Shown in pieces: positions 53,377-63,285 of a DNA stretch of 64,000 bases (the first letter of the stretch is position 1; each line of letters starts with the position of its first letter). The DNA comes from Mesoflavibacter sp037029465 (GTDB lineage Bacteria > Bacteroidota > Bacteroidia > Flavobacteriales > Flavobacteriaceae). The DNA is taken from assembly GCF_037029465.1 (NCBI RefSeq), contig NZ_JAYMEM010000005.1, positions 62,001-126,000 on the forward strand, given 5' to 3'. Made by a program: the position numbers and the translations under genes. The notes below the pieces were generated by a model. That model saw nothing but the letters and a program-made list of their open reading frames with translations. It had not been told where the DNA came from and made no database searches.

Positions 53377-53396
53377 TAACTCTTTTTGTATTTTTG
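53367..53396 (+). promoter_or_regulatory. promoter of the DUF6341 gene
   Basis: TTG (53367-53369), 19-base spacer, TATTTTTG (53389-53396), 18 bases before the ATG at 53415. It overlaps the first codons of the divergent DUF6427 gene. Confidence 0.75.
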
Positions 53397-53414
53397 CTGT
53401 ATAAATATACAATC

Positions 53415-53642
53415 ATGAAAGATTTTTTTTACGCAATACAAGATTTATTTGTTAACGTTTTATTTGCGCCATTAGATGCTTTAAGAACACTAGAATTAGA
53501 AAACTGGTGGGCAGCTAATTTTATGAACTGGTTGTTCATGCTAGTTGGTTTAGTCGCATTTATCTATTGGATGGGTCAATTAAAAAAGTTTAATAACAAC
53601 AACGAAGAAGATAAAAGTATCTCGTCTCATTCTTATTTATAA
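53415..53642 (+). CDS. DUF6341 small membrane protein
   Basis: 75 aa from the ATG at 53415 (MKDFFYAIQDLFVNVLF). A short amphipathic N-terminus, one membrane helix (about 37-54, MNWLFMLVGLVAFIYWMG) and a polar Asn/Glu/Lys tail. Flavobacteria carry this small protein (DUF6341, from memory) beside DUF6427 and purD. It converges with purD, overlapping its stop by 6 bases. Function unknown. Confidence 0.75.
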   Translation: MKDFFYAIQDLFVNVLFAPLDALRTLELENWWAANFMNWLFMLVGLVAFIYWMGQLKKFNNNNEEDKSISSHSYL

Positions 53643-54911
53643 GTCGAAACCAATATCTTTTCTATAATACATCTTATCAAACTCTAGATTATTTTCTATA
53701 GTTTGGTAAGATTTTTTTATGGCCTCTTGGTAAGTTTCTCCGTAACTTGTAACCGCCATAACACGTCCGCCAGACGTTACTATTTTACCGTCTTTTTCTT
53801 GTGCACCAGCATGGAATAAAATAGAATCCATAGGCTTTTCTACTCCAAAAATTTCTTTTCCTTTTTCGTAAGCTTCAGGATATCCTCCAGACACTAACAT
53901 GATTGTTGTTGCTGCTCTTTGATCTACTTCTAAAGTAACTTTATCTAATGTTTGATTTGCTATAGCATCCATTAAAACAACAAAGTCGTTTTTAAGTCTT
54001 GGTAAAACTACTTCTGTTTCTGGATCGCCCATACGCACGTTATATTCAATTACTTTTGGATCGTCACCAACTTTTATTAAGCCAATAAACACAAACCCTT
54101 TGTATGGTAAATTATCTTTTTGTAAACCTTCAATGGTTGGTTTTACAATTTGGTTTTCAATTTTATCTAAAAACGCTTGGTCTGCAAAAGGTACTGGAGA
54201 TACTGCTCCCATTCCGCCAGTGTTTAAACCTGTATCACCTTCGCCAATACGCTTGTAATCTTTTGCTGTTGGAAGTATTTTATAGTTTTTACCATCGGTT
54301 AACACAAAACAACTTAATTCTATTCCGTCTAAAAACTCTTCGATAACTACTTTGGTACTCGCATCACCGAATTTAGCGTCTACAAGCATACTTTTTAGTT
54401 CGGCTTTAGCTTCCTCTAAATCATTTAAAATTACAACACCTTTACCAGCTGCTAATCCGTCTGCTTTTAATACATACGGCGGATTTAAAGTCTCTAAAAA
54501 CGCATAACCGTCTTCTACATTTTGCGCGTTAAAACTTTGGTATGCTGCAGTAGGAATATTGTGTCTAAATAAAAATTCTTTTGCAAACTCTTTACTACCT
54601 TCTAAGGTTGCTGCTGCTTTTTGAGGTCCGATTACAGCGACGTTTTTAAGTTCTTCGTCTGCTAAAAAGTAGTCATGAACACCTTGCACTAAAGGATCTT
54701 CTGGTCCAACAATAACCATTTCTATATTGTTGTTTAGTACCACGCCTTTTATGGCAGGAAAATCGGTTACCGAAACTGGTACATTTTTAGCAATTTTTGC
54801 TGTTCCAGAGTTTCCTGGTGCTACAAAAAGGTTACCACATTTTTCGCTTTGCGCTAATTTCCAAGTTATTGTATGTTCTCTTCCGCCAGAACCTAATACT
54901 AAAATATTCAT
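53637..54911 (-). CDS. purD: phosphoribosylamine--glycine ligase
   Basis: 424 aa. GSGGREHTITWKL at the N-terminus, the ATP-grasp loop LKADGLAAGKGVVI and NVRMGDPETEVVLPRL. It makes glycinamide ribonucleotide, step two of purine synthesis. It is not next to other pur genes here, and lies in the purD-DUF6341-DUF6427-upp nucleotide/envelope neighbourhood. A -7-like element is at 54937. Confidence 0.97.
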   Translation of the reverse strand: MNILVLGSGGREHTITWKLAQSEKCGNLFVAPGNSGTAKIAKNVPVSVTDFPAIKGVVLNNNIEMVIVGPEDPLVQGVHDYFLADEELKNVAVIGPQKAAATLEGSKEFAKEFLFRHNIPTAAYQSFNAQNVEDGYAFLETLNPPYVLKADGLAAGKGVVILNDLEEAKAELKSMLVDAKFGDASTKVVIEEFLDGIELSCFVLTDGKNYKILPTAKDYKRIGEGDTGLNTGGMGAVSPVPFADQAFLDKIENQIVKPTIEGLQKDNLPYKGFVFIGLIKVGDDPKVIEYNVRMGDPETEVVLPRLKNDFVVLMDAIANQTLDKVTLEVDQRAATTIMLVSGGYPEAYEKGKEIFGVEKPMDSILFHAGAQEKDGKIVTSGGRVMAVTSYGETYQEAIKKSYQTIENNLEFDKMYYRKDIGFDL

Positions 54912-54936
54912 GAGTTGTTTGTTGTGTTGTTTGGCA

Positions 54937-54944
54937 CAAAAATA
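54937..54944 (-). promoter_or_regulatory. -7 element of purD
   Basis: Minus-strand TATTTTTG, 26 bases before the ATG; no TTG at -33. Confidence 0.45.
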
Positions 54945-55198
54945 ATTATTTAAAAGAATTCTGTTAGGATTTAATCAGATAGTTTTAATATTTAAATTCG
55001 CTTTCAATTTGTAATTGAAATTTATCAAATATTGTCTATTTGAGTAATTTTGAAATATGAGAAATTGTATCGAGATCTATTTTAGTTAAAATTCTTGTTT
55101 TCGATACAAATTTTCACTCTTTCTAATCGTGAAAATTCACTCAAACTGACGAATTTCATTATAAAGTGTAATATATTTACAATATAAAATTCAACCTT
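54945..55198. other. non-coding gap between purD and CapK-like gene
   Basis: About 250 bases with no coding signal. It holds the repeat 55062-55155 and the start region of the next gene. Confidence 0.6.
55062..55155. repeat. two-hairpin repeat element with GTCAGTTTGAG arm
   Basis: Hairpin 1: TTGTATCGA-type arms at 55064-55074 and 55101-55111. Hairpin 2: ATTTTCAC (55110-55117) and GTGAAAAT (55129-55136). The right end CACTCAAACTGAC is the reverse of the GTCAGTTCGAG arm at 3984. The layout agrees with a repeat common in flavobacterial genomes, by memory. Confidence 0.55.
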
Positions 55199-56506
55199 TT
55201 GAAACGATTTGAATGGTCTTTACGTCTTAAAGGTTTCCCGATAAAGGAAGCTAAAAAAACGTTGCGCTTAATTGAAAGTTATGACGAGAAAGCATACGCC
55301 AATTTTTTAAGCAGACAATTACGAAGCATCGTCCAATTTCACTTAGAAAACACGCCATTTTATCAAGAGTTATGCAAAGGTATTGATACCAATAATTGGA
55401 ACGAACTACCTGTGTTAACCAAAGCCAATTTACAGCAGCCTTTAAAAGACCGTTTATCTAACAAATACACCGAAAAAACGGTACATCAACATAAAACTTC
55501 TGGCTCTTCGGGTACGCCTTTTAGCTTTGCTAAAGACAATTTTGCACATGCAATGACTTGGGCTACGTTTATGCAACGTTATGCTTGGTATGATATTGAT
55601 TTAAACACGTCTAAACAGGCACGTTTTTATGGAATTCCGCTAGACCAAAAAGGGTATTACAAAGAGCGTTTAAAAGATTGGTTGGGTAATCGTTATCGGT
55701 TTTCAGTTTTTGATTTGAGTGATGACGCTTTAGAACTTGTATTGAAAAAGTTTAAGCATACTAAATTTGATTACATTAACGGTTATACCAGTAGTATTGT
55801 ACAGTTTGCGAAGTTTTTAGAGCGAAAAAACATTGTTTTAAAAGATATTTGTCCAACGTTAAACGTATGTATTGTAACGTCTGAGATGCTTTTTGAAACT
55901 GACAAACAATTGCTTGAAAGACAATTTAATATTCCAATTGTTAACGAATATGGCGCTGCAGAATTAGGTTTAATCGCTTTTAAAAACAAAAACAACCAAT
56001 GGTTAGTTAATAGCAACCATTTGTATGTTGAAATTTTAGACGAGAACAACCAACCGTTACCCTACGGAGAGACAGGAAAAGTAGTAATTACTGATTTATT
56101 TAATCGTGCGCATCCGTTTATACGTTACGAACTTGGTGACATTGGAAGTTTATCTACAGCGAGTACTTTACAACAACCCATTTTAGAACATTTAACGGGT
56201 AGAACTAGTGATATTATTAAATTACCTAGTGGAAAAACCTCAGCAGGATTGACTTTTTATTACGTCACTAAAACCGTGATGGATAAAGAAGCCAATGTTA
56301 AAGAATTTGTTATCGAGCAAACTCAATTGGACACGTTTTTAATTAGTTACGTTGCTAAAAACGAATTAACCAATGAGCAAAAACAAGCAGTACAACACGC
56401 GGTTGATAAATACCTAGAGCCAAATCTTAAGCTAGTTTTTGAACAAAAAGAGGTATTATACCGTCAAAAAAGTGGAAAGCTGAAGCAGTTTATTTCTTCT
56501 TTATAG
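55199..56506 (+). CDS. CapK-like adenylate-forming protein (phenylacetate--CoA ligase family)
   Basis: 435 aa from a TTG start at 55199 (no ATG in reach). The adenylation motif HKTSGSSGTPF, the NEYGAAELGLIAF motif and the RYELGDIGS block are of the PaaK/CapK type. CapK-like proteins sit in capsule and exopolysaccharide clusters, where they are thought to activate an acid for transfer to a sugar; the substrate here is unknown. It converges with the GT2 gene, overlapping by 17 bases, and no terminator lies between. Confidence 0.85.
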   Translation: MKRFEWSLRLKGFPIKEAKKTLRLIESYDEKAYANFLSRQLRSIVQFHLENTPFYQELCKGIDTNNWNELPVLTKANLQQPLKDRLSNKYTEKTVHQHKTSGSSGTPFSFAKDNFAHAMTWATFMQRYAWYDIDLNTSKQARFYGIPLDQKGYYKERLKDWLGNRYRFSVFDLSDDALELVLKKFKHTKFDYINGYTSSIVQFAKFLERKNIVLKDICPTLNVCIVTSEMLFETDKQLLERQFNIPIVNEYGAAELGLIAFKNKNNQWLVNSNHLYVEILDENNQPLPYGETGKVVITDLFNRAHPFIRYELGDIGSLSTASTLQQPILEHLTGRTSDIIKLPSGKTSAGLTFYYVTKTVMDKEANVKEFVIEQTQLDTFLISYVAKNELTNEQKQAVQHAVDKYLEPNLKLVFEQKEVLYRQKSGKLKQFISSL

Positions 56507-57269
56507 AAACAATCAGCTTAGATTTTACCATAAATTGTTCCCATAGAAAAATAAGCATTCTGTAAAGTGATTTTATAGTGCTAAACCCTAAGCCTTTTTT
56601 ATAGACTAGGTAATTGTACTTAAGCATTTCTATCTTGTTAGAAGAGATAGAATTATCTCTAACACGATAATACGCTAAAGATTCCTGCATGCCTAACGCT
56701 GGTTTGCCTGACTTTTTAATTGCAGCTAACCATAATAACCAATCTTGTCTTTTTCTTAAATCTGGACTTGTTATTTTGCCTAAAGTTTTGGCATTGTACA
56801 TTCCAGTTAAGTTGCCAATATAGTTTGTTTTTAGGTATTTGTTATAGGTAAGTTTTGGTAAGGCTTGTACTAGTTTATATAATGGTTTACCGCTCTCATC
56901 TATTTGCTCGTAACTAGAAAAACTAACGTAGCAATTATGAGTTTGCATAAATTGTATTTGTAGGTCTAGCTTATTGGGTTTCCATAAATCATCTGCGTCT
57001 AAAAACGCGATGTAATCTCCTTTTGCTTCGAGTATTCCTTTGTTTCGGGATTTTGAAGCACCTAAATTAGTTTGGTTTTGAAGTAGTTTGATGTTAGTGT
57101 ATTTCTGCTTAAAACCTTCAACAATTTGAATGGTATTATCTGTTGAACCATCGTCTATAAGCAACAATTCCCAATTAGAATAGGTTTGATTTACAACGCT
57201 ATTAATAGTTTTCAGAATAAATTTTTCTGAATTATACATTGGAGTAATAATGGACACTAAAGGTTGCAT
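56490..57269 (-). CDS. glycosyltransferase family 2
   Basis: 259 aa. GT-A fold with LLIDDGSTDNT and the DADDLW metal/UDP motif, then RKRQDWLLWLAAIKK. It adds a sugar to a lipid-linked glycan from UDP/GDP donors in the cytoplasm. Its stop overlaps the end of the CapK-like gene, and its start overlaps the stop of the glycosylphosphotransferase gene (57269). Confidence 0.9.
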   Translation of the reverse strand: MQPLVSIITPMYNSEKFILKTINSVVNQTYSNWELLLIDDGSTDNTIQIVEGFKQKYTNIKLLQNQTNLGASKSRNKGILEAKGDYIAFLDADDLWKPNKLDLQIQFMQTHNCYVSFSSYEQIDESGKPLYKLVQALPKLTYNKYLKTNYIGNLTGMYNAKTLGKITSPDLRKRQDWLLWLAAIKKSGKPALGMQESLAYYRVRDNSISSNKIEMLKYNYLVYKKGLGFSTIKSLYRMLIFLWEQFMVKSKLIVSIKKK

Positions 57270-58681
57270 TAATAGGCTTGTTTTTGTCCCTTAAAGATAT
57301 TAATTGTAGTCTGAAAAATGATTTTTAAATCTAAAACTAGTGACCAATTTTCGATATAAAAGTTATCGTATTTAACACGGTTTATAATGTCTTCATCATT
57401 TTTAACTTCTCCTCTATACCCTTTTATTTGCGCTAAACCGGTTACTCCTGGTTTTACATTGTGTCTAAAAATGAAGTTATATTTATCTATTTTTTTCGAA
57501 TAATCTTCTGTGTAAGACAACATATGTGGTCTTGGTCCTACAACGCTCATATCTCCTTTTAAAACGTTATAAAATTGAGGTATCTCGTCTATGCTTGTTT
57601 TCCTTAAAAACTTACCAATTGTGGTTAATCTGTTATCATCTTGAGTGACGTAAGTTCCTTTAACTTCTTTAGTTTCTCTTAAGGATCTAAATTTATAGCA
57701 ATCAAACTCTTTATAGTTAATCCCGTTACGTTTGTGCTTATAAAATAAAGGTCCTTTAGATTCTAGTTTTATTAAAATGAATAATAGCGGCGTTAACCAT
57801 GATAAAATAAAAACTATTATAAATAACGAAAACAAAACATCAAAAGTACGCTTAACCAATTTATTAAAACTATTATTTAAAGCGACTTCCTGCATGGACA
57901 AGACAGGTAGATAATTGTAATAATCGGTTTTTAATCGCTTTGTTATTAATTTATTGGTTTTGGGAATAAACTTGATATTGCAATGGTGCAAATTGGCGTA
58001 TTTAACGTATTTATTAACTTGATTTTCTGTAAGCTCGTCAATCGAACAATAAATCTCGTCAATACCAGAATTTTCATTTAAAAATTGAAAGCTATCTTCT
58101 ATGTTACCTGTAAATTCGTTTTCATTTTTAGTGTTAGCAAACATTCCTTTTAGCTGGTATCCTAACTCTTTTTTCAGGTTAAATAGCTGTTTTAGCTCTA
58201 AAGCACCTTCACTTTTACCTATTATTACTACGCGCCTTACGTTTCCTTTTAAATAACTTCTAAAAGTTTTTAAAACATAAAAGCTGATTAATTTGACAGA
58301 GGCTATACAAGCAAAACTATAAAGAAGATACGTTAATGTAGTAAAAGCCTGAATATCTATACTTCTAAATATCCCTATGAAAGCAAATACAATGACTGCA
58401 AAAACAAAAAATTGTTTAATTATTAGTGAAATTATATTTAAAACAGAGGTATACCTGTATACCTCATAAAAGTTGATTAAAGACGTTGAAATTAACCAAG
58501 CAATAGTCGAATAAAATATATACAGTAAGTGCTTATTATTTAATAAAGCTGATGAGAAAAAGTAAAGATTTTCTTCATTAAAATTGAATACATAAAACGC
58601 GAAAATATTGATGACAAAAATGTCAAAAAGCACTAAAAACGGTCTTAACAACCAAGAGTATCTTCCGCGTTTAAACTCCAT
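57269..58681 (-). CDS. polyprenyl glycosylphosphotransferase, WcaJ/WbaP type
   Basis: 470 aa. Four N-terminal membrane helices (to about 120), a CoA-binding-like soluble part, then the sugar transferase domain with KRTFDVLFSL, KFRSLRE, DEIPQFYNVLKGDMSVVGPRP. It loads the first sugar-1-phosphate onto undecaprenyl phosphate and starts repeat-unit synthesis. The donor sugar is not readable from sequence. A paralog is cut off at the right edge of the window (63864). Confidence 0.93.
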   Translation of the reverse strand: MEFKRGRYSWLLRPFLVLFDIFVINIFAFYVFNFNEENLYFFSSALLNNKHLLYIFYSTIAWLISTSLINFYEVYRYTSVLNIISLIIKQFFVFAVIVFAFIGIFRSIDIQAFTTLTYLLYSFACIASVKLISFYVLKTFRSYLKGNVRRVVIIGKSEGALELKQLFNLKKELGYQLKGMFANTKNENEFTGNIEDSFQFLNENSGIDEIYCSIDELTENQVNKYVKYANLHHCNIKFIPKTNKLITKRLKTDYYNYLPVLSMQEVALNNSFNKLVKRTFDVLFSLFIIVFILSWLTPLLFILIKLESKGPLFYKHKRNGINYKEFDCYKFRSLRETKEVKGTYVTQDDNRLTTIGKFLRKTSIDEIPQFYNVLKGDMSVVGPRPHMLSYTEDYSKKIDKYNFIFRHNVKPGVTGLAQIKGYRGEVKNDEDIINRVKYDNFYIENWSLVLDLKIIFQTTINIFKGQKQAY

Positions 58682-58684
58682 AAA

Positions 58685-59674
58685 TTATTTATGGTAATTA
58701 GTAAAATCTTTGTGTTCACTTTTATAAAGCTCGTCTTCAGTAAGACTTTTAAAATATTCGAAAGTTTTTTTCATTCCTTCTGATCTACCTACTTTTGGTT
58801 CCCAACCTAAAATGTCTTTTGCTCTAGTAATGTCTGGTTGGCGCTGCATAGGGTCGTCAACTGGTAAATCTTTATAAATTACTTTTTGATCTGTACCTGT
58901 TAATTGGATAATTTCTTCAGCAAAATCTTTAATTGAAATTTCATGAGGATTACCAATGTTTACTGGGTTTGCATAATCACTTAAAAGCAATCTATAAATA
59001 CCATCTACTTGGTCAGACACGTAACAAAACGAACGTGTTTGAGAACCATCACCAAAAACTGTTAAATCCTCACCACGTAACGCTTGTCCCATAAATGCTG
59101 GTATAACACGACCGTCATTAAGTCGCATACGTGGTCCATAAGTATTAAAAATACGAACTATTCTGGTTTCTAAACCATGAAATCTGTGATACGCCATAGT
59201 AATGGCTTCTTGAAAACGTTTAGCTTCGTCATAAACACCTCTTGGACCAATGGTGTTTACATTGCCATAATAATCTTCTGTTTGAGGATGAACTAATGGA
59301 TCACCATACACTTCTGATGTAGAAGCAATAAGCATTCTTGCACCTTTAGAACGTGCTAATCCTAAACAGTTATGCGTACCTAAACTACCAACTTTTAAGG
59401 TTTGAATAGGAATTTTTAAATAATCTATAGGACTTGCAGGTGAAGCAAAATGAAGAATATAATCTAAATCACCTTCTATATTGATGTAATTGGTTACATC
59501 GTGCTCTACAAACTTGAAATTAGAGTTTCCGGTAAGATGTGCTATGTTTTTAGAATCGCCAGTAATAAAGTTATCCATACCTATAACATAGTAGCCTTCG
59601 CTAACAAATTTATCGCATAGATGAGATCCTAAAAAACCAGCTGCACCTGTAATTAAAACTCTTTTTTGACTCAT
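58685..59674 (-). CDS. UDP-glucuronate decarboxylase (UDP-xylose synthase)
   Basis: 329 aa. Extended SDR with GAAGFLGSHL, STSEVYGDPLVHPQ and the YDEAKRFQE active-site (Tyr-x-x-x-Lys), the Uxs pattern. It decarboxylates UDP-glucuronate to UDP-xylose (via a 4-keto intermediate) in the cytoplasm. The substrate comes from the dehydrogenase encoded directly upstream (position 59674 overlaps), so the two form the UDP-glucose to UDP-xylose branch. Confidence 0.92.
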   Translation of the reverse strand: MSQKRVLITGAAGFLGSHLCDKFVSEGYYVIGMDNFITGDSKNIAHLTGNSNFKFVEHDVTNYINIEGDLDYILHFASPASPIDYLKIPIQTLKVGSLGTHNCLGLARSKGARMLIASTSEVYGDPLVHPQTEDYYGNVNTIGPRGVYDEAKRFQEAITMAYHRFHGLETRIVRIFNTYGPRMRLNDGRVIPAFMGQALRGEDLTVFGDGSQTRSFCYVSDQVDGIYRLLLSDYANPVNIGNPHEISIKDFAEEIIQLTGTDQKVIYKDLPVDDPMQRQPDITRAKDILGWEPKVGRSEGMKKTFEYFKSLTEDELYKSEHKDFTNYHK

Positions 59675-60972
59675 TATCTTCCTATTGAAATGTATTTAAA
59701 ACCTTCGTTTTGTACTTCATTAACTTCGTATAAATTACGACCATCAAAAATAGTGTGACCTTTCATTAAGTCTTTCATTTTTGAAAAATTAGGTGTTCTA
59801 AAAATACTCCATTCTGTAGAAATAACTAAAGCATCTGCATTTTCTAAAGTATCATACATGTTATCTGCAAAAGTAATTTTGTCTCCTAATTTGCGCTTTA
59901 CATTTGGCATCGCTTCTGGATCAAAAGCTTTGATATTACATCCTTGAGATAAAAGTTGGTCAATCATATATAATGAAGGCGCCTCACGAATATCGTCTGT
60001 TTCTGGTTTAAAGGCCAATCCCCAAATAGCAATATTTTTTCCTTTTAAATCATTGTTGAAATGGTTTTCTATTTTAGGAATTAATACCAGTTTTTGTCTG
60101 GCGTTAACATTGATTACAGCATCTAAAATTTTGAAGTTGTAATTATTATCCAAACCTGATTTGTGTAAGGCTTTTACATCCTTTGGGAAACATGATCCGC
60201 CATAACCAATACCTGGAAATAAGAATCGTTTACCGATACGCGAGTCAGTACCCATACCAATACGCACCTTATCTACGTCTGCACCAACTTTTTCACAGAA
60301 ATTGGCTATCTCATTCATAAACGTAATTTTAGCTGCTAAAAACGAGTTTGAGGCGTATTTAGTAAGCTCGGCAGATTTTTCATCCATTATGATAATTGGA
60401 TTGCCAGATCTAACGTATGGTTTATATAGTTTTTCCATCAGTTTTGTTGCGCGCTCGCTACTTGATCCTACAACAATACGTTCTGGTTTTAAAAAATCGT
60501 CTACAGCAAATCCTTCTCTTAAAAACTCTGGGTTTGAAACTACGTCAAATTCTACTTTTGCGTGTTTTGCGATTGTCTCTTTAACTTTATCTGAAGTCCC
60601 AACAGGTACGGTACTTTTATCAACTATTACTTTATAATCTTTGATTAGTTTTCCTATATCGTCTGCTACGCCTAAAATATATTTTAGGTCTGCTGAGCCG
60701 TCTTCATCTTCTGGTGTTGGTAATGCAAGGAAAATGATATCTCCATGCTCTAAACCTTCTTCTAAACTAGTAGAAAACTTTAAACGGTTTGCTTTTATAT
60801 TTCTTTCGAAAAGTACATCTAAATGAGGTTCGTAAATAGGCACCTCACCATTTTGCATTTTTTGTACTTTATCTGAGTCTATGTCTATGCATAATACTTC
60901 GTTACCTGTTTCGGCTAAACATGTTCCTGTTACTAAACCTACGTAACCTGTACCTATTACTGCTATTTTCAT
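59674..60972 (-). CDS. UDP-glucose 6-dehydrogenase
   Basis: 432 aa. NAD fold at the N-terminus (GTGYVGLVTGTCLAE), catalytic Cys in GYGGSCFPKD (about 260), and C-terminal UDP-binding GLAFKPETDDIREAPS. It oxidises UDP-glucose to UDP-glucuronate with two NAD+. It is one base from, and coupled with, the decarboxylase downstream. The 142-base gap to the next gene is a natural transition to more AT-rich DNA. Confidence 0.95.
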   Translation of the reverse strand: MKIAVIGTGYVGLVTGTCLAETGNEVLCIDIDSDKVQKMQNGEVPIYEPHLDVLFERNIKANRLKFSTSLEEGLEHGDIIFLALPTPEDEDGSADLKYILGVADDIGKLIKDYKVIVDKSTVPVGTSDKVKETIAKHAKVEFDVVSNPEFLREGFAVDDFLKPERIVVGSSSERATKLMEKLYKPYVRSGNPIIIMDEKSAELTKYASNSFLAAKITFMNEIANFCEKVGADVDKVRIGMGTDSRIGKRFLFPGIGYGGSCFPKDVKALHKSGLDNNYNFKILDAVINVNARQKLVLIPKIENHFNNDLKGKNIAIWGLAFKPETDDIREAPSLYMIDQLLSQGCNIKAFDPEAMPNVKRKLGDKITFADNMYDTLENADALVISTEWSIFRTPNFSKMKDLMKGHTIFDGRNLYEVNEVQNEGFKYISIGR

Positions 60973-61114
60973 ATATATATTTCTAAATTTTAAGCCTTAT
61001 AAAAAGCTAATTTTATTTTGCTTATTTAGAATAAAAATTGGGTTAATTAAGAATAATTCTCTGTATCTACAAATATAAAATTTTGCAACTAAAGTCTACG
61101 TTTTAATTATGCTT

Positions 61115-62146
61115 TTAATCTAAACTTTGAAATTTTGAATTTAAGCTCTTATAGTTTTTTAAAAAAGACTTAAGAGTTTTAATCACCTCTTCTTCTTTAT
61201 TGCTCTTAATATTATTCAACAATATTTTAAATACTTTTTTTATCTTTTTTTGAGAGAGATTTTGTTTTGTTTTTATTTTGAATATTTCAGAATGCTGAGT
61301 TCGTAATAATTTTGAACTCTCTTCTAATAACTCCTCATGAAGTTTTTCTCCGGGTCTTAATCCAACAACTTTAATTACTACTTCTTCATTTTTTAAATTC
61401 AATTCATTAATTGCTTGATTAAGCATTTGTTGTACCGTAATCGCTTTACCCATATCAAATAAAAATAAATCACCGTTTTTAAATATTTTAATGCTTTCTA
61501 ACAAAAGAGTTATTACTTTATCAATGGTAATTATATATCTAGACGCTTCTTTATTAGTTAATAAAATCGTTTTGTTTTTTTCTAATTGTTTTTTAAAAAG
61601 AGGTATCACAGACCCATTAGAATTAATGATGTTTCCGAACCTTATAGTCAAAAATGATGTTTTTGATAACTTTTTTGAGGCAATAAAGTCTATATACTTC
61701 TCAGCCATCAATTTTGTTGCTCCCATAACACTTGATGGGTTAACAGCTTTATCCGTTGAAAAAAATACAAAATGAGACACTTTATATTTCACTGCTAAAT
61801 CTGCTAAATTTTTTGTAGCAATTGTATTATTTAATACTCCGGCTATTGGATTTTTTTCTATTACAGGAACATGTTTGTATGCTGCTGCATGAAATAAAAA
61901 GTCAATCTTATTTTTTTTTAAGATTTCTTTTAAAGCTTTTTTGTTATTAATATTTTCTAAAATAAAATTTACATTTATTTTTTCTGAGATTTTGTTATTA
62001 AGACTTTGTTGTAAATAAAATAATGCCGTTTCTGAGTTATCTAAAAGAATAATCTTTTTAGGGTTTAGACTGATTATTTTGTGTGTAATTGCACTTCCTA
62101 TTGTGCCTGCAGCACCTGTTATTAATATAATTTTATTATCAAACAT
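61115..62146 (-). CDS. UDP-sugar 4,6-dehydratase, PglF/CapD-like soluble form
   Basis: 343 aa. SDR of the Polysacc_synt_2 group with ITGAAGTIGSAI, FSTDKAVNPSSVMGATKLMAEKY (Met in the place of the classical Tyr, as in PglF-type dehydratases) and PGEKLHEELLEE. The N-terminal membrane helices of full CapD/PglF proteins are absent. The reaction is C4,C6-dehydration of UDP-GlcNAc to the 4-keto-6-deoxy sugar. It starts at the stop of the aminotransferase gene (position 62146), matching the order of a bacillosamine-type route. Codon use is strongly AT-biased. Confidence 0.85.
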   Translation of the reverse strand: MFDNKIILITGAAGTIGSAITHKIISLNPKKIILLDNSETALFYLQQSLNNKISEKINVNFILENINNKKALKEILKKNKIDFLFHAAAYKHVPVIEKNPIAGVLNNTIATKNLADLAVKYKVSHFVFFSTDKAVNPSSVMGATKLMAEKYIDFIASKKLSKTSFLTIRFGNIINSNGSVIPLFKKQLEKNKTILLTNKEASRYIITIDKVITLLLESIKIFKNGDLFLFDMGKAITVQQMLNQAINELNLKNEEVVIKVVGLRPGEKLHEELLEESSKLLRTQHSEIFKIKTKQNLSQKKIKKVFKILLNNIKSNKEEEVIKTLKSFLKNYKSLNSKFQSLD

Positions 62147-63285
62147 TAAAGATTGTCTTTTAATAACGTATTAACTTGGTTGGCTATGTAAGTTTTTTCT
62201 TCATCTTTTAAACTTGAACCAGAAGGTAAACATAAACCTTTTTTAAATAAATTTTCACATACACTTTCTCCAAAGTAAAGATTATTTTTAAAAACAGGCT
62301 GCAAATGTAGAGGCTTCCATAAAGCTCTTGCTTCAATATTTTTAGAATTTAAAAAAACTAAAGCCTCATTAACAGTAATATTAGTTTTTGAATTAATTAA
62401 TATACAGGTTAGCCAATGATTTGAAAAGTAATTTTCATTTGGTTCATCAAATACTTTTATATTAATGTTATTCTTAAAAGCTTTACTATAAAAGTTATGA
62501 TTTTCTCTTCTTTGTTTAACTCTTTCTTTAATTAATTCTAATTGAGCGATACCAATTGCAGCAGAAATATTACTTAGCCTATAATTATAACCTACTTCTT
62601 TATGCTCATAAAAAAATGCTTTTTCTTTTGCTTGAGTTGCTAAGTAAAGTGCTTTCTCTTTACTTTTTTTATCCCTAGTGATAATGGCACCACCGCCGGA
62701 AGTTGTAATAATTTTATTACCGTTAAAAGACACTATTGAATAATTTCCAAAAGAACCACACTTAGTTTTTTTATACTTGGAACCTAATGCTTCTGCAGCG
62801 TCTTCTATTACTGGTATTTTATATTTATTTGCAACTTCTAAAATCTCTTCAATTTTAGCTGGCATACCATAAATATTTGCAAATATTATAGCTTTAGGTT
62901 TTTTATAGTTTCCTATTCTACTTTTTATTGCTTCTTCTAAAAAAACAGGGGACATATTCCAAGTATCTTCTTCACTATCTATAAAAATAGGGTTAGCCCC
63001 TAAATATGTAATAGGATTAGCTGTTGCACAAAAACTAAAACTTTGACATAAAACCTCATCTTCTACACCAACATTTAACATTTTTAAAGCTATATGAATA
63101 GCAGAGGTACCTGAATTTAATGCTGTAAAATAATTTTTACCCGATAAATACAATTCAAGTTTATTTTCAAATTCTACCAATTGAGGTCCAACTGGAGCTA
63201 TCCAATTACTATCTAACGCATTTTTTATATATTTTTCCTCATTTACAGCTTTGTGAGGTGGAGACAACCAAATTTTATCTTTCAT
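62146..63285 (-). CDS. DegT/DnrJ/EryC1/StrS aminotransferase (PglE-like)
   Basis: 379 aa. PLP Lys191 in FNGNKIITTSGGG, Asp162 in VIEDAAEALGS, and the sugar-binding tail. It transfers an amino group to the 4-keto position of a UDP-sugar, the next step after the dehydratase. The acetyltransferase that finishes UDP-diNAc-bacillosamine (PglD) is not in the window. It overlaps the sugar transferase gene by 11 bases. Confidence 0.9.
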   Translation of the reverse strand: MKDKIWLSPPHKAVNEEKYIKNALDSNWIAPVGPQLVEFENKLELYLSGKNYFTALNSGTSAIHIALKMLNVGVEDEVLCQSFSFCATANPITYLGANPIFIDSEEDTWNMSPVFLEEAIKSRIGNYKKPKAIIFANIYGMPAKIEEILEVANKYKIPVIEDAAEALGSKYKKTKCGSFGNYSIVSFNGNKIITTSGGGAIITRDKKSKEKALYLATQAKEKAFFYEHKEVGYNYRLSNISAAIGIAQLELIKERVKQRRENHNFYSKAFKNNINIKVFDEPNENYFSNHWLTCILINSKTNITVNEALVFLNSKNIEARALWKPLHLQPVFKNNLYFGESVCENLFKKGLCLPSGSSLKDEEKTYIANQVNTLLKDNL

